From DATBAK01 sp036787815 (GTDB lineage: Bacteria > Actinomycetota > Acidimicrobiia > IMCC26256 > PALSA-610), in contig DAIQOP010000105.1 of assembly GCA_036787815.1 (NCBI GenBank), positions 1-12,712 of the forward strand: a stretch of 12,712 nt of DNA. The letters are read 5' to 3'. The position numbers were made by a program, and so were the translations under genes. This document shows, piece after piece, positions 5,220-12,356 of this stretch. The notes under the pieces are model-generated. The model saw nothing but the letters and a program-made list of their open reading frames with translations. It did not search any database and was not told the origin of the DNA. Each line of letters starts with the position of its first letter. Positions within the stretch are counted from its first letter, which is position 1.

Positions 5220-5492
5220 ATGGCCATGGAACCCGAGGAGCTCGAGAACGTCCCTCCCCAGGGGCACGTGCGCGTCGTCTACCTCGGCCCGGTCGCACCC
5301 CACTGGGAGATCCACCGGGTGTTCGGCGACCCGAAGTCCATCGAGGAGTTCGCGCAGCGAGCGCAGGCCCGTTTGCAGTTGCTGCCGCCCCACGACCCGC
5401 AGTTCCGCCGCAATCGCGAGCGGGTCGCACGCGATGCCGAGCGTGAGCACCTGATCCTCGAGTGGGATCTCGGCTACGACGAAGGCGAATAG
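5220..5492 (+). CDS. Conserved-looking small protein of unknown function
   Basis: Ninety residues; I do not recognise the family. It is soluble and charged, with no signal peptide, membrane helix or cysteine. The middle carries a hydrophobic-aromatic segment (RVVYLGPVAPHWEIHRVFGD, 18-37), followed by an amphipathic, possibly helical region rich in Gln, Arg and Ala (EEFAQRAQARLQLL, 42-55), then a basic stretch (RRNRERVARDAERE) and an acidic tail. The coding call rests on strong GC bias at third positions, a leaderless -10 element 6 nt upstream of the ATG, and a snug fit between the protease gene and the convergent phoU. It could be a second gene of the protease region or an independent unit. 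No function is proposed. Confidence 0.75.
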   Translation: MAMEPEELENVPPQGHVRVVYLGPVAPHWEIHRVFGDPKSIEEFAQRAQARLQLLPPHDPQFRRNRERVARDAEREHLILEWDLGYDEGE

Positions 5493-5506
5493 CCGGAGCC
5501 TCGCCG

Positions 5507-5537
5507 ACCGGGCGCGGCCGGCTGGGGCGCTCCCGGT
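5507..5537. terminator. Stem-loop between the 90-aa gene and convergent phoU
   Basis: ACCGGG (5507-5512) pairs perfectly with CCCGGT (5532-5537). CGC (5513-5515) and GCG (5527-5529) extend the stem after a 2-nt bulge, leaving an 11-nt loop. It fills the 45-nt gap between the two converging stop codons and directly abuts the phoU stop (5538-5540). No T tract follows, so the terminator call is positional. Confidence 0.45.
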
Positions 5538-6230
5538 TCAGGCGTCGGCGGGCAGGTCCTCGTTCTGGCGGGGGAGCTCGCCGGTCACCATGAACGCGAC
5601 CCAGCGGCCGATCCCGACCGCGTGGTCGGCGACCCGCTCGTAGTAGCGGCCGACCAACGCCATCTGCACGGCGCGCTGCAGGGTGCCGTCGTCGGGCGCC
5701 TCGGGGGCGAGGATGGCCCGGAACAGGTCTTTCTGGAGGTCGTCCATGACGTCGTCCATGTCGGGCAGCGCCGAGGCCAGCGCGAGGTCGCCGTCGGCGA
5801 AGGCGTCGATGGCGGCGCGCATCTGCACCTGCGCCTGCTGGCCCATGCGCTCGACGATCCCGCGGACCTTGGGTGGGAGGTCGCGGGGGTAGAGCCGGCG
5901 CGCGGCCTTCGCGGTCGTGACCATGAGATCGGCGCTCAGCTCGATCTCGTGGAGGATCCGCAGCACCGCGAGCACCGCCCGCAGGTCGCCCGCCGTCGGC
6001 TGCTGCATCGCGAGCAGCTTGTACGCCCCGAGCTCGATCTGGTGGTTCAGCTCGTCGATGTGGCGGTCGGCCGCCACGACCTGGTCGACGAGGGCGAGGT
6101 CGGCGTCGAGCAGGGCGTGCGTGCCCGCACCGATCGCCTCGGTCGCGAGCGCGGCCACGCGGATCACGTCGTTGCGCAGATCGTCGAGCGCCTCCTGGAA
6201 TCCGTGGCGTCCTCCCGACTCAGTCGTCAC
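5538..6230 (-). CDS. phoU: Phosphate signalling protein PhoU
   Basis: PhoU links the Pst transporter to the phosphate-sensing kinase and keeps the Pho response off when phosphate is ample. The 230-aa all-helical protein has the two tandem PhoU three-helix domains, each with the E-x3-D metal-binding motif: ELSAD (97-101) and ERVAD (198-202, in the classical YYERVADHAVGIG). The start is GTG 6230: a GGAGAA ribosome site lies about 6 nt upstream and the product has normal family length. Longer in-frame starts would add a low-complexity extension with no homology. It is divergent from pstS across a 277-bp spacer, rather than at the end of the pst operon as in E. coli. Mycobacteria and Streptomyces also carry phoU outside pst, often next to regulators. 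Confidence 0.94.
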   Translation of the reverse strand: MTTESGGRHGFQEALDDLRNDVIRVAALATEAIGAGTHALLDADLALVDQVVAADRHIDELNHQIELGAYKLLAMQQPTAGDLRAVLAVLRILHEIELSADLMVTTAKAARRLYPRDLPPKVRGIVERMGQQAQVQMRAAIDAFADGDLALASALPDMDDVMDDLQKDLFRAILAPEAPDDGTLQRAVQMALVGRYYERVADHAVGIGRWVAFMVTGELPRQNEDLPADA

Positions 6231-6405
6231 TGCGTTCTCCGATCGTGATGGCGGTGTCGCCCTGCCCTCCATCATGCGTCGCGGCGCAACCCGGCGTGAA
6301 CGACGCCGGCCCATCCGCGGCGAAGTTCTCCGCCCGTTCGCCTCGATGTCACCTCGCGTCCACTTCGAGAGTGCGTTTCCCCTGGTCGCGGGGCAGTTAC
6401 GGAGA

Positions 6406-6445
6406 TGTCGCCGGTTGTTCACCTGTTGGCCACCCCACGGACAGC
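6406..6445 (+). promoter_or_regulatory. PHO-box-like direct repeats upstream of pstS
   Basis: GTTCACC (6417-6423) and GGCCACC (6428-6434) begin 11 bp apart and fit the Streptomyces PhoP direct-repeat unit G(G/T)TCA(C/T)(C/T) well, the second copy with one deviation. Weaker units flank them in the same phase: TGTCGCC at 6406 and GGACAGC at 6439. They lie 63 to 102 bp before the pstS start codon. A single array could also affect divergent phoU. The regulator encoded at the end of this operon is the natural candidate to bind. The rest of the 277-bp spacer shows no other clear element; a convincing -10 for pstS was not found. Confidence 0.65.
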
Positions 6446-6507
6446 GGGTCGCCGCCCGCATGTCGCAAGCTGTCCCCGTCACCCGCCCCCTGAGGAGGCC
6501 CCTCCCG

Positions 6508-7590
6508 ATGACGCCCACCACCGCCCGCCGCTGTCTCGCCCCGCTCGCTGTCGTCATGCTCGTCGCCGTCGGCGCGTGCGGGAGCAGCAAGAAGTCGGGA
6601 GGCAGCAGCACCACCCCCGTCGGCGGGGCGCAGCTCCCGGCGACCACCTTGTCGGGATCGGGGTCGTCGTTCCAGGACGCCTTCGACGAGCAGGTGTTCC
6701 GCGACTTCACGAGCGACGCACAGAAGAACGTCACCGTGAACTACAGCCCGACCGGTTCCGGGCAGGGGCAGACCGACCTCCAGGGCGGCCTCGTCGACTT
6801 CGCCGGCTCCGACAGCCTGGTGAAGGCCGCAGACGTCTCGAAGTTCAAGGGCGCGCTCCTCTACGTGCCGATCGTGTCGGCTCCGATCACGATCTCGTAC
6901 AAGCTGAGCGGCGTGACGAGCCTCACGCTGTCGGCCTCGACGATCGCCAAGATCTTCTCGAGCAAGATCACCACGTGGGACGCGCCGGAGATCAAGGCCG
7001 ACAACCCCTCGGCAAGCCTGCCGTCGACACCGATCGTGGTCGTGCACCGCAGCGACGGCTCGGGCACCACGGCCAACTTCACGAAGTACCTCACCGAGGC
7101 GGCGCCGAGCGACTGGACGCTCGGGACCGACAAGGTCGTGAACTGGGCGAGCAACACCATCGGCGCCGCGAAGAACACCGGCGTGGCCGAGAAGATCTCG
7201 AGCACCGACGGCGCCATTGGCTACGTCGACTTCTCCGACGCCAAGGCCGCGAACCTCACGTTCGCGTCGATCAAGAACGCCGCCGGCAAGGTCGTCGCAC
7301 CCACGCTCGCCGGCGCCACGGCGGCGATGGCGTCGGCGCCGGTCACCGCCGACGTCACCGTCTCACCCATGAACGCCCCGGGTACCGACGCCTACCCGAT
7401 CACCTCGCCCACGTACATGATCGTGTACGAGAACCAGACCGATCACAACAAGGGCACGGCGCTCAAGGCGCTGCTCGAGTACGTGCTGGGCGCCGGGCAG
7501 GCGAAAGCCGAGTCGCTCGACTTCGCCAAGCTTCCCGACGCGCTGCTGGCCAAGGCCAAGGCGCAACTCGACAAGATCCAGATCCCCTAG
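6508..7590 (+). CDS. pstS: Phosphate ABC transporter substrate-binding lipoprotein PstS
   Basis: High-affinity periplasmic/cell-surface phosphate-binding protein. The 360-aa product has a lipoprotein signal peptide: basic N terminus, hydrophobic core (about 10-21) and lipobox V-G-A-C with lipidation expected on C24, followed by a Ser/Gly/Thr linker (25-40). Phosphate-contacting segments of the family are visible: SGSGSSF (49-55), PTGSGQG (81-87), DFAGSDS (97-103) and RSDGSGTT (181-188). ATG 6508 is fixed by a GAGGAGG ribosome site (6492-6498); the frame is open far upstream, but that sequence opposes phoU and is a shadow. It is the first gene of the pstSCAB-kinase-regulator operon, behind a PHO-box-like array and followed by a stem-loop that may raise its expression relative to the permease. 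Confidence 0.96.
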   Translation: MTPTTARRCLAPLAVVMLVAVGACGSSKKSGGSSTTPVGGAQLPATTLSGSGSSFQDAFDEQVFRDFTSDAQKNVTVNYSPTGSGQGQTDLQGGLVDFAGSDSLVKAADVSKFKGALLYVPIVSAPITISYKLSGVTSLTLSASTIAKIFSSKITTWDAPEIKADNPSASLPSTPIVVVHRSDGSGTTANFTKYLTEAAPSDWTLGTDKVVNWASNTIGAAKNTGVAEKISSTDGAIGYVDFSDAKAANLTFASIKNAAGKVVAPTLAGATAAMASAPVTADVTVSPMNAPGTDAYPITSPTYMIVYENQTDHNKGTALKALLEYVLGAGQAKAESLDFAKLPDALLAKAKAQLDKIQIP

Positions 7591-7598
7591 CATGCAGC

Positions 7599-7634
7599 CG
7601 GACCGGGCGACTGATCTCGTCACCGCCCGGTCCG
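7599..7634 (+). other. Intercistronic stem-loop between pstS and pstC
   Basis: CGGACCGGGCG (7599-7609) and CGCCCGGTCCG (7624-7634) form a perfect 11-bp, almost all G-C stem with a 14-nt loop. It begins 8 nt after the pstS stop codon and ends 10 nt before the pstC ATG. There is no T tract. By analogy with other binding-protein transporter operons, such structures can stop most transcripts or protect the upstream message from 3' decay, giving more binding protein than permease. Which applies here is not determinable from sequence. Confidence 0.65.
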
Positions 7635-7644
7635 CCACCACCTG

Positions 7645-8619
7645 ATGGTCGCCGACTCACCGCCCGTCGCCCACCTTTCCGACGGCCACCGTCCCCCGGG
7701 GCGCTTTGCCGACCTCGCGTTCCGGTGGGTTGCGCTCCTCGCCGGGCTCTCGGTGCTCGTCGTGCTCGCTCTGATCGCGTTCTCGACGACCCACGAGGCG
7801 TGGCCCGCGTTCTCGAAGGAGGGCATCCACTTCTTCACGTCGAAGAGGTGGGACGTGCCCGGCCAGCACTTCGGTGCGCTCGCGTTCATCGCCGGCACCC
7901 TGCTCGTCTCCGCGATCGCGTTGTTCTTCGCGGTGCCGGTGAGCATCGGGATCGCGCTCTTCATCACCGAGGTGGTGCCCCGCCGGTTGCGCCGCTCGAT
8001 CGTGTACGTGGTCGACCTGCTCGCCGCGGTGCCGTCGGTCGTCTACGGGCTCTGGGGCGCGACGGTGCTGGCACCGAAGAGCACCGGGTTCTACGACAAC
8101 GTCGCCCGCACCTTCCGGTCCGTGCCGATCCTGCACACGTTGCTCTCGGGCCAACCGGTGAGTGGGGTCAGCTACATGACCGCCGGGGTCATCGTGGCGC
8201 TGATGATCACGCCGATCATCACGTCGATCACGCGGGAGGTCTTCGCGACGGTGCCCACCTCCCAGAAGGAGGCGGCGACCGCGCTCGGTGCGACGCGGTG
8301 GGAGATGATCCGAGGCTCGGTGTTCCCGCACAGCCGGGGCGGGATCGTCGGCGCCGTGCTCATCGGGCTCGGGCGCGCGATGGGCGAGACGATCGCGGTC
8401 GCGTTGGTCGTCGGCTCGGCGACCTCGCTCACCGGCCGCCTGTTCTCCCCGGGCGACACGATGGCCGCGGTGATCGCCAACCAGTTCGGTGAGGCCACTG
8501 ACACGTATCGCGCCGCGCTGGTCGGTCTCGGGGTCGTGCTGTTCGCGATCACCATCGTCATCGGTGTGATCGCGCGGGCCTTCGTGGCGCGGGCCGACGC
8601 ACGGAGCGCGGGCGCATGA
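7645..8619 (+). CDS. pstC: Phosphate ABC transporter permease PstC
   Basis: One of the two membrane subunits of the high-affinity phosphate importer. The 324-aa protein has a cytoplasmic N terminus of about 25 residues, a first transmembrane helix (about 27-48), a periplasmic loop with the PstC-typical segment around FFTSKRWD, and a further five or so helices. The coupling motif that contacts PstB is EAATALGATRWEMI (209-222), the EAA loop of ABC importers. ATG 7645 is the only sensible start but has no recognisable ribosome site; the spacer between it and pstS is occupied by a strong stem-loop, so initiation may depend on coupling or on that structure. The 3' end overlaps pstA by ATGA. Confidence 0.94.
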   Translation: MVADSPPVAHLSDGHRPPGRFADLAFRWVALLAGLSVLVVLALIAFSTTHEAWPAFSKEGIHFFTSKRWDVPGQHFGALAFIAGTLLVSAIALFFAVPVSIGIALFITEVVPRRLRRSIVYVVDLLAAVPSVVYGLWGATVLAPKSTGFYDNVARTFRSVPILHTLLSGQPVSGVSYMTAGVIVALMITPIITSITREVFATVPTSQKEAATALGATRWEMIRGSVFPHSRGGIVGAVLIGLGRAMGETIAVALVVGSATSLTGRLFSPGDTMAAVIANQFGEATDTYRAALVGLGVVLFAITIVIGVIARAFVARADARSAGA

Positions 8620-9518
8620 CCGCCGTCGCCACCGTGCCGGGCACCACGCGCCTCGGGCCGGCGGCGAAGCACCGTTCGCGCGCGATCCGCAACGGTCTCG
8701 CCACCGCGTTCATCACGCTCTCGTTCGTCGTCGTGCTGGTGCCGCTCGCGCTGGTCATCGGTTACGTCGTCTCCCGTGGGCACCAGGTGTTCGGGGTCGC
8801 GTTCCTCACGAAGGAGATCCCGACGCCGCGTGACCCGGGGCCCGGGATGGGTCCGGCGGTGCTCGGCACGTTGCTCGTCACCGGGGCCGCCACCCTCATG
8901 GCGGTGCCGCTCGGTGTGCTCGGGGGTGTGTACCTGAGCGAGTACGGCAAGCGCGGGTTCGTCGCGCGGGTGTTGCGGTTCTTCGCCGAGGTGATGACCG
9001 GTGTGCCATCGATCGTGATGGGTCTCTTCGTCTACACGGCCGTCGTGCTGCGCACGCACAACCCGAACGCGTTCGCCGGATCACTGGCCCTCGCGTGCCT
9101 GATGCTCCCGATCGTCATCCGCACCACCGACGAGATGCTGCGGTTGGTCCCCTCCGACCTGCGGGAGGGCAGCGTCGCGCTCGGCAGCCGCCAGGCCCGC
9201 ACCATCGTGCGCATCGTGCTCCCGGCCGCGGCGCCGGGCATCGTGAGCGGCGCCCTGCTCGCGGTCGCACGCGCCGCGGGGGAGACGGCACCGCTGTTGT
9301 TCGTGATCGGCTCCGCGTACCGCACGAACCGATCGCTGTTCAACGGATCGAACACCACACTCTCCGTTCAGATCTTCAACAACGCACGATCACCGTTCCT
9401 CGCATCCCAGCAGCGGGCGTGGGCGGCGGCGTTGACGCTCATCGGCATCGTCTTCATCTTCACTGTGCTCGCCCGGTTGGTGACCGCGCTCTACTCCCGT
9501 CGGTCGACCGCCCAATGA
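8616..9518 (+). CDS. pstA: Phosphate ABC transporter permease PstA
   Basis: Second membrane subunit of the phosphate importer. The 300-aa protein has an N-terminal cytoplasmic segment, a first helix at about 28-53, and several further helices that include VLGTLLVTGAATLMAVPLGV, EVMTGVPSIVMGLFVY and a late C-terminal helix. The EAA-type coupling loop reads EGSVALGSRQARTI (184-197), as expected for PstA, and is followed by VLPAAAPGIVSG. PTPRDPGPGMGPA matches the periplasmic family region before the second helix. The start ATG overlaps the pstC stop (ATGA, 8616-8619), so translation is probably coupled; its end overlaps pstB in the same way. Confidence 0.94.
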   Translation: MTAVATVPGTTRLGPAAKHRSRAIRNGLATAFITLSFVVVLVPLALVIGYVVSRGHQVFGVAFLTKEIPTPRDPGPGMGPAVLGTLLVTGAATLMAVPLGVLGGVYLSEYGKRGFVARVLRFFAEVMTGVPSIVMGLFVYTAVVLRTHNPNAFAGSLALACLMLPIVIRTTDEMLRLVPSDLREGSVALGSRQARTIVRIVLPAAAPGIVSGALLAVARAAGETAPLLFVIGSAYRTNRSLFNGSNTTLSVQIFNNARSPFLASQQRAWAAALTLIGIVFIFTVLARLVTALYSRRSTAQ

Positions 9519-10381
9519 CGTCGGAGAAACCCGTGCCCGAGACCGCGACGATGATTCCTCGACTCCACCCGACCGCCGCGTCGGCGCCTGCGGGCGACGA
9601 GCCCCGCGTGACCGTGTTCGAGCTTTCGCACCTGTCGGTGCGGTACGGCCAGCTCCTCGCGGTCGAAGACGTCGACCTCGACGTCTCCGCGCGCGAGATC
9701 ACCGCGTTCATCGGCCCGTCGGGGTGCGGCAAGACGACGGTGCTGCGCTGCCTCAACCGGATGCACGACCTCACGCCGGAGGCCCGGATCACCGGCACCG
9801 TCCGGTACCACGGCGAAGACCTCTACGGACCGGGCGTCGATCCGGCCGAGGTGAGGCGCCGCATCGGCATGGTGTTCCAGAAGCCCAACCCGTTCCCCAA
9901 GTCGGTGTACGACAACGTCGCGTTCGGCCCCCGGATCAACGGGGTGAAGCGGGGTGAGCTCGATGACGTGGTCGAAGCCGCGTTGACCTCGGCCGCGCTG
10001 TGGGACGAGGTCAAGGGCAAGCTCAAGAAGAGCGCGCTCGCGCTCTCGGGCGGGCAGCAGCAGCGACTCTGCATCGCCCGCGCGATCGCGGTGAAGCCCG
10101 ACGTGATCCTGATGGACGAACCGTGCTCGGCCCTTGACCCGATCGCGACCGCACGCATCGAAGACCTGATGACCGACCTCAAGCGTGAGTACACGATCGT
10201 GATCGTGACCCACAACATGCAGCAGGCGGCGCGGGTGTCGGATCGCACCGGGTTCTTCACCGCCGAGGTCGTCGACGGGCACCGGCGCGGCCGGCTCGTC
10301 GAGTACGACCGCACCGAGGTCATCTTCACGCGACCCACCGATTCGCGTACCGAGGGTTACATCACCGGCAGGTTCGGATGA
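9515..10381 (+). CDS. pstB: Phosphate ABC transporter ATP-binding protein PstB
   Basis: Cytoplasmic ATPase that powers phosphate import. The product is 288 aa with Walker A GPSGCGKT (67-74), Q-loop in GMVFQKPNPFPKS, ABC signature LSGGQQQR (177-184), Walker B VILMDEP with D201/E202, and the His switch in VTHNMQQAARVSD. QKPNPFP, NLWDEV-like LWDEVK and a C-terminal YITGRFG are PstB-specific. The start overlaps the pstA stop by ATGA, which supports ATG 9515. This gives about 30 extra residues before the domain relative to the roughly 258-aa mycobacterial protein; ATG 9551 or GTG 9609 would give more standard lengths. The kinase gene starts 16 nt after its stop. Confidence 0.96.
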   Translation: MTSEKPVPETATMIPRLHPTAASAPAGDEPRVTVFELSHLSVRYGQLLAVEDVDLDVSAREITAFIGPSGCGKTTVLRCLNRMHDLTPEARITGTVRYHGEDLYGPGVDPAEVRRRIGMVFQKPNPFPKSVYDNVAFGPRINGVKRGELDDVVEAALTSAALWDEVKGKLKKSALALSGGQQQRLCIARAIAVKPDVILMDEPCSALDPIATARIEDLMTDLKREYTIVIVTHNMQQAARVSDRTGFFTAEVVDGHRRGRLVEYDRTEVIFTRPTDSRTEGYITGRFG

Positions 10382-10397
10382 CGAACCGGGTGGGGCG

Positions 10398-11618
10398 ATG
10401 ACGGCGTTGGCGCTGGCGTTCTTCGGTTGCGCCGTGGTGTTGCTGGTCGCGGTGTTGATGAGCGCGCGCCGGCTCGACCGTCGCGTCGCGGCGCTCGCGG
10501 CACCGCGTGAGACGGACGCGACGGGTGCGTCTCCGACGGAGCGGATCGACGCCATGCTCGCCGAGCTCGAGCGCGACGCTGCACGGCTCCGCGTCGACGG
10601 CGACCGGCTCACCGCCGTGCTCCAGGCGGTGAGCGACGGCGTGATGGTGGTGGACGCCGAGGGCCAGGTGCTCGTGTGCAATGCCGCCGCGAGCCGATTC
10701 AGCGGCGCCCGCCACTCCGACGCCGTCGCCGAGCAGGCGATCAACGAGCTGCTCGAGCAGGCCCTGGCCGGGCAGGCCGTGGAACGTGAGCTCATCCTCT
10801 TCGGCCCACCCAGGCAGACACTGCATCTCCGCGCGTTCCCGCTGCCGGAGCTCGGCAACCCGAACGGGGCGGTCGCGTTCGTGCGCGACGTCACCGAGGC
10901 CCGGCGCACCGAGAACATGCGCCGCGACTTCGTCGCCAACGTGAGTCACGAGCTGCGGACTCCGATCGGTGCGCTCGCGGTGCTGGCCGAGGCGATCGCG
11001 GGTGGAAGCGAGAGCGAGGTGACCGCACAGCTCGCCGAGCGCATGGTGCGTGAGAGCGAGCGGCTCGCGCTCATCGTCGAAGACCTCCTCGATCTGAGCC
11101 TGCTCGAAGCGCAGGAGCGCGGCGGGCGCGAGCCGCTGCCGGTCGCGGCGCTCGTCGGCGACGCGATCGACCAGGTGCGGGGCGCGGCCGAGACCTCGGG
11201 GATCGCCATCGACGCGTCGAGCCTGCCGCCCGACCTGCGGATCGAGTGCGACCGGCGCCAGGTTGTGAGCGCGATCTTCAACCTGCTCGACAACGCGGTG
11301 AAGTACTCCGAGCCCGGCCAGCCGGTGGAGGTCACCGCGGAGCGACGCGGCGATCGCGCCGCGATCGCGGTGCGCGATCACGGGATGGGGATCCCGTCGC
11401 GCGACCTCGAACGCATCTTCGAGCGCTTCTACCGCGTCGATCGGGCGCGGAGTCGCCAGACCGGGGGCACGGGGCTCGGCCTCGCGATCGTCCGCCACAC
11501 CGCGCAGGCGCACGGTGGGGAGGTGACGGTCGAGTCGCACGAAGGTGAGGGCACGACCTTCACGCTCATGCTTCCCGCCTCGCCGCCGGCCGCGCACGAC
11601 CTCTCCGAGGCTTCCTGA
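10398..11618 (+). CDS. senX3: Phosphate-sensing sensor histidine kinase, SenX3/PhoR-like
   Basis: Membrane histidine kinase expected to phosphorylate the adjacent regulator when phosphate is scarce. The 406-aa protein has one obvious N-terminal hydrophobic helix (about 2-21), a coiled linker with arginines and Glu/Leu (48-72), a PAS domain (about 70-165; AVSDGVMVVDAEGQVLVCNAAA), a HisKA domain with phospho-acceptor H184 in FVANVSHELRTP, and a HATPase domain with N299 (N box), DHGMGI (327-332) and GGTGLGLAIV (from 356). The lack of a large extracellular loop is typical of PhoR/SenX3, which sense through PstSCAB and PhoU rather than directly. ATG 10398 lies 16 nt after pstB behind GGTGGGG. It overlaps the regulator gene by one base (TGATG). 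The name SenX3 is by resemblance; PhoR is equivalent in function. Confidence 0.9.
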   Translation: MTALALAFFGCAVVLLVAVLMSARRLDRRVAALAAPRETDATGASPTERIDAMLAELERDAARLRVDGDRLTAVLQAVSDGVMVVDAEGQVLVCNAAASRFSGARHSDAVAEQAINELLEQALAGQAVERELILFGPPRQTLHLRAFPLPELGNPNGAVAFVRDVTEARRTENMRRDFVANVSHELRTPIGALAVLAEAIAGGSESEVTAQLAERMVRESERLALIVEDLLDLSLLEAQERGGREPLPVAALVGDAIDQVRGAAETSGIAIDASSLPPDLRIECDRRQVVSAIFNLLDNAVKYSEPGQPVEVTAERRGDRAAIAVRDHGMGIPSRDLERIFERFYRVDRARSRQTGGTGLGLAIVRHTAQAHGGEVTVESHEGEGTTFTLMLPASPPAAHDLSEAS

Positions 11619-12334
11619 TGGCAGACGATCCACCTCTCGTGCTCGTCGTCGACGACGAGCAGTCGTACCGCGACGCGCTGTCGGTCACCCTGCAGCGCGA
11701 AGGCTTCCTGGTGGTGACGGCGGCCGACGGTGCCGAAGCCCTCGAGCGGTTCGACGCGACGAAGCCGGCCCTGGTGCTGCTCGACGTGATGCTGCCGAAG
11801 ATCTCGGGGATCGACGTGTGCCGCGAGATCCGGTCGCGCTCGCGGGTGCCGATCATCATGGTCACGGCCCGCAACGGCGAGATCGACGCGGTGGTGGGGC
11901 TCGAGGTCGGCGCCGACGACTACGTGTCGAAGCCCTTCCGCCTCCGCGAGCTCATCGCTCGCGTGCGCGCGGCGCTGCGCCGCGTGCCCACCGACACGGA
12001 GGTCGAGCAGCTCGACCGGCCCGATCAGCTCGAGGTCGGCGACGTGCGCGTCGACACCGCACGGCACGAGGTGTGGGTGCGGGGCGAGATCGCAGCGCTG
12101 CCTCTGAAGGAGTTCGAGCTGCTCGAGTTCCTGTTGACGAACGCGGGCCGGGTGCTCACGCGCGACGTGCTCATCGACCGGATCTGGGGTCCGAACTACT
12201 TCGGTGACACGAAGACGCTCGACGTGCACATCAAGCGGCTGCGGGCCAAGGTCGAGAGCGACCCGGCCGCACCCACGCGCATCGTGACGGTGCGTGGGGT
12301 GGGGTACCGCTACGAGAGGCCGCGGCCGGCCTGA
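11618..12334 (+). CDS. regX3: OmpR/PhoB-family response regulator, RegX3/PhoP-like
   Basis: DNA-binding partner of the upstream kinase, expected to activate Pho genes. The 238-aa protein has a receiver domain (about 6-118) with acidic pocket D12/D13, phospho-acceptor D56 (LLDVMLP), T83 and K105 (SKPF), and a C-terminal winged helix (about 135-235) with LPLKEFELLEFLLTNAGRVLTRDVLIDRIWG and TLDVHIKRLRAKVE followed by VRGVGYRYE, the standard OmpR-type layout. Such regulators bind direct repeats with 11-bp period, matching the array upstream of pstS. The ATG shares a base with the kinase stop (TGATG), so translation is coupled. It is the last gene of the operon; a hairpin follows. Equivalence to RegX3, PhoP or PhoB is by context and sequence flavour. 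Confidence 0.92.
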   Translation: MADDPPLVLVVDDEQSYRDALSVTLQREGFLVVTAADGAEALERFDATKPALVLLDVMLPKISGIDVCREIRSRSRVPIIMVTARNGEIDAVVGLEVGADDYVSKPFRLRELIARVRAALRRVPTDTEVEQLDRPDQLEVGDVRVDTARHEVWVRGEIAALPLKEFELLEFLLTNAGRVLTRDVLIDRIWGPNYFGDTKTLDVHIKRLRAKVESDPAAPTRIVTVRGVGYRYERPRPA

Positions 12335-12356
12335 GTCGCGCTCCCGCGCGCGTCAG
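12331..12356. terminator. Hairpin over the convergent stop codons after regX3
   Basis: CTGA (12331-12334) pairs with TCAG (12353-12356), and CGCGC (12337-12341) pairs with GCGCG (12346-12350) around a TCCC loop, with a 2x2 internal mismatch. The outer arms contain the stop codon of the response regulator and that of the opposing partial gene. Only 18 nt separate the two genes, so one element could end both transcripts. Confidence 0.4.

Noticed and set aside
5917..6507. N-terminal extension of pstS from 5917
   Set aside because: It lies antisense to phoU and would bury the lipoprotein signal peptide in the middle of the protein.
6514..6530. Twin arginines in the PstS signal peptide as a Tat signal
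   Set aside because: The residues after RR (CLAP) do not fit the S-R-R-x-F-L-K pattern; the lipobox explains the signal as an ordinary lipoprotein one.
6231..6734. N-terminal extension of phoU up to 6734
   Set aside because: It would run through the PHO-box-like array and into pstS; the added sequence has no homology, while GTG 6230 has a ribosome site and gives normal PhoU length.
6405..8492. A 695-codon plus-strand open frame rich in Arg, Gly and His
   Set aside because: It overlaps pstS and pstC in another frame, and its product is an Arg-rich shadow typical of GC-rich DNA; the pst frames carry clear domains.
9491..10939. Long minus-strand frame of 482 codons opposite pstB and the kinase
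   Set aside because: Antisense shadow of two well-supported genes, with no recognisable domain and no ribosome site.
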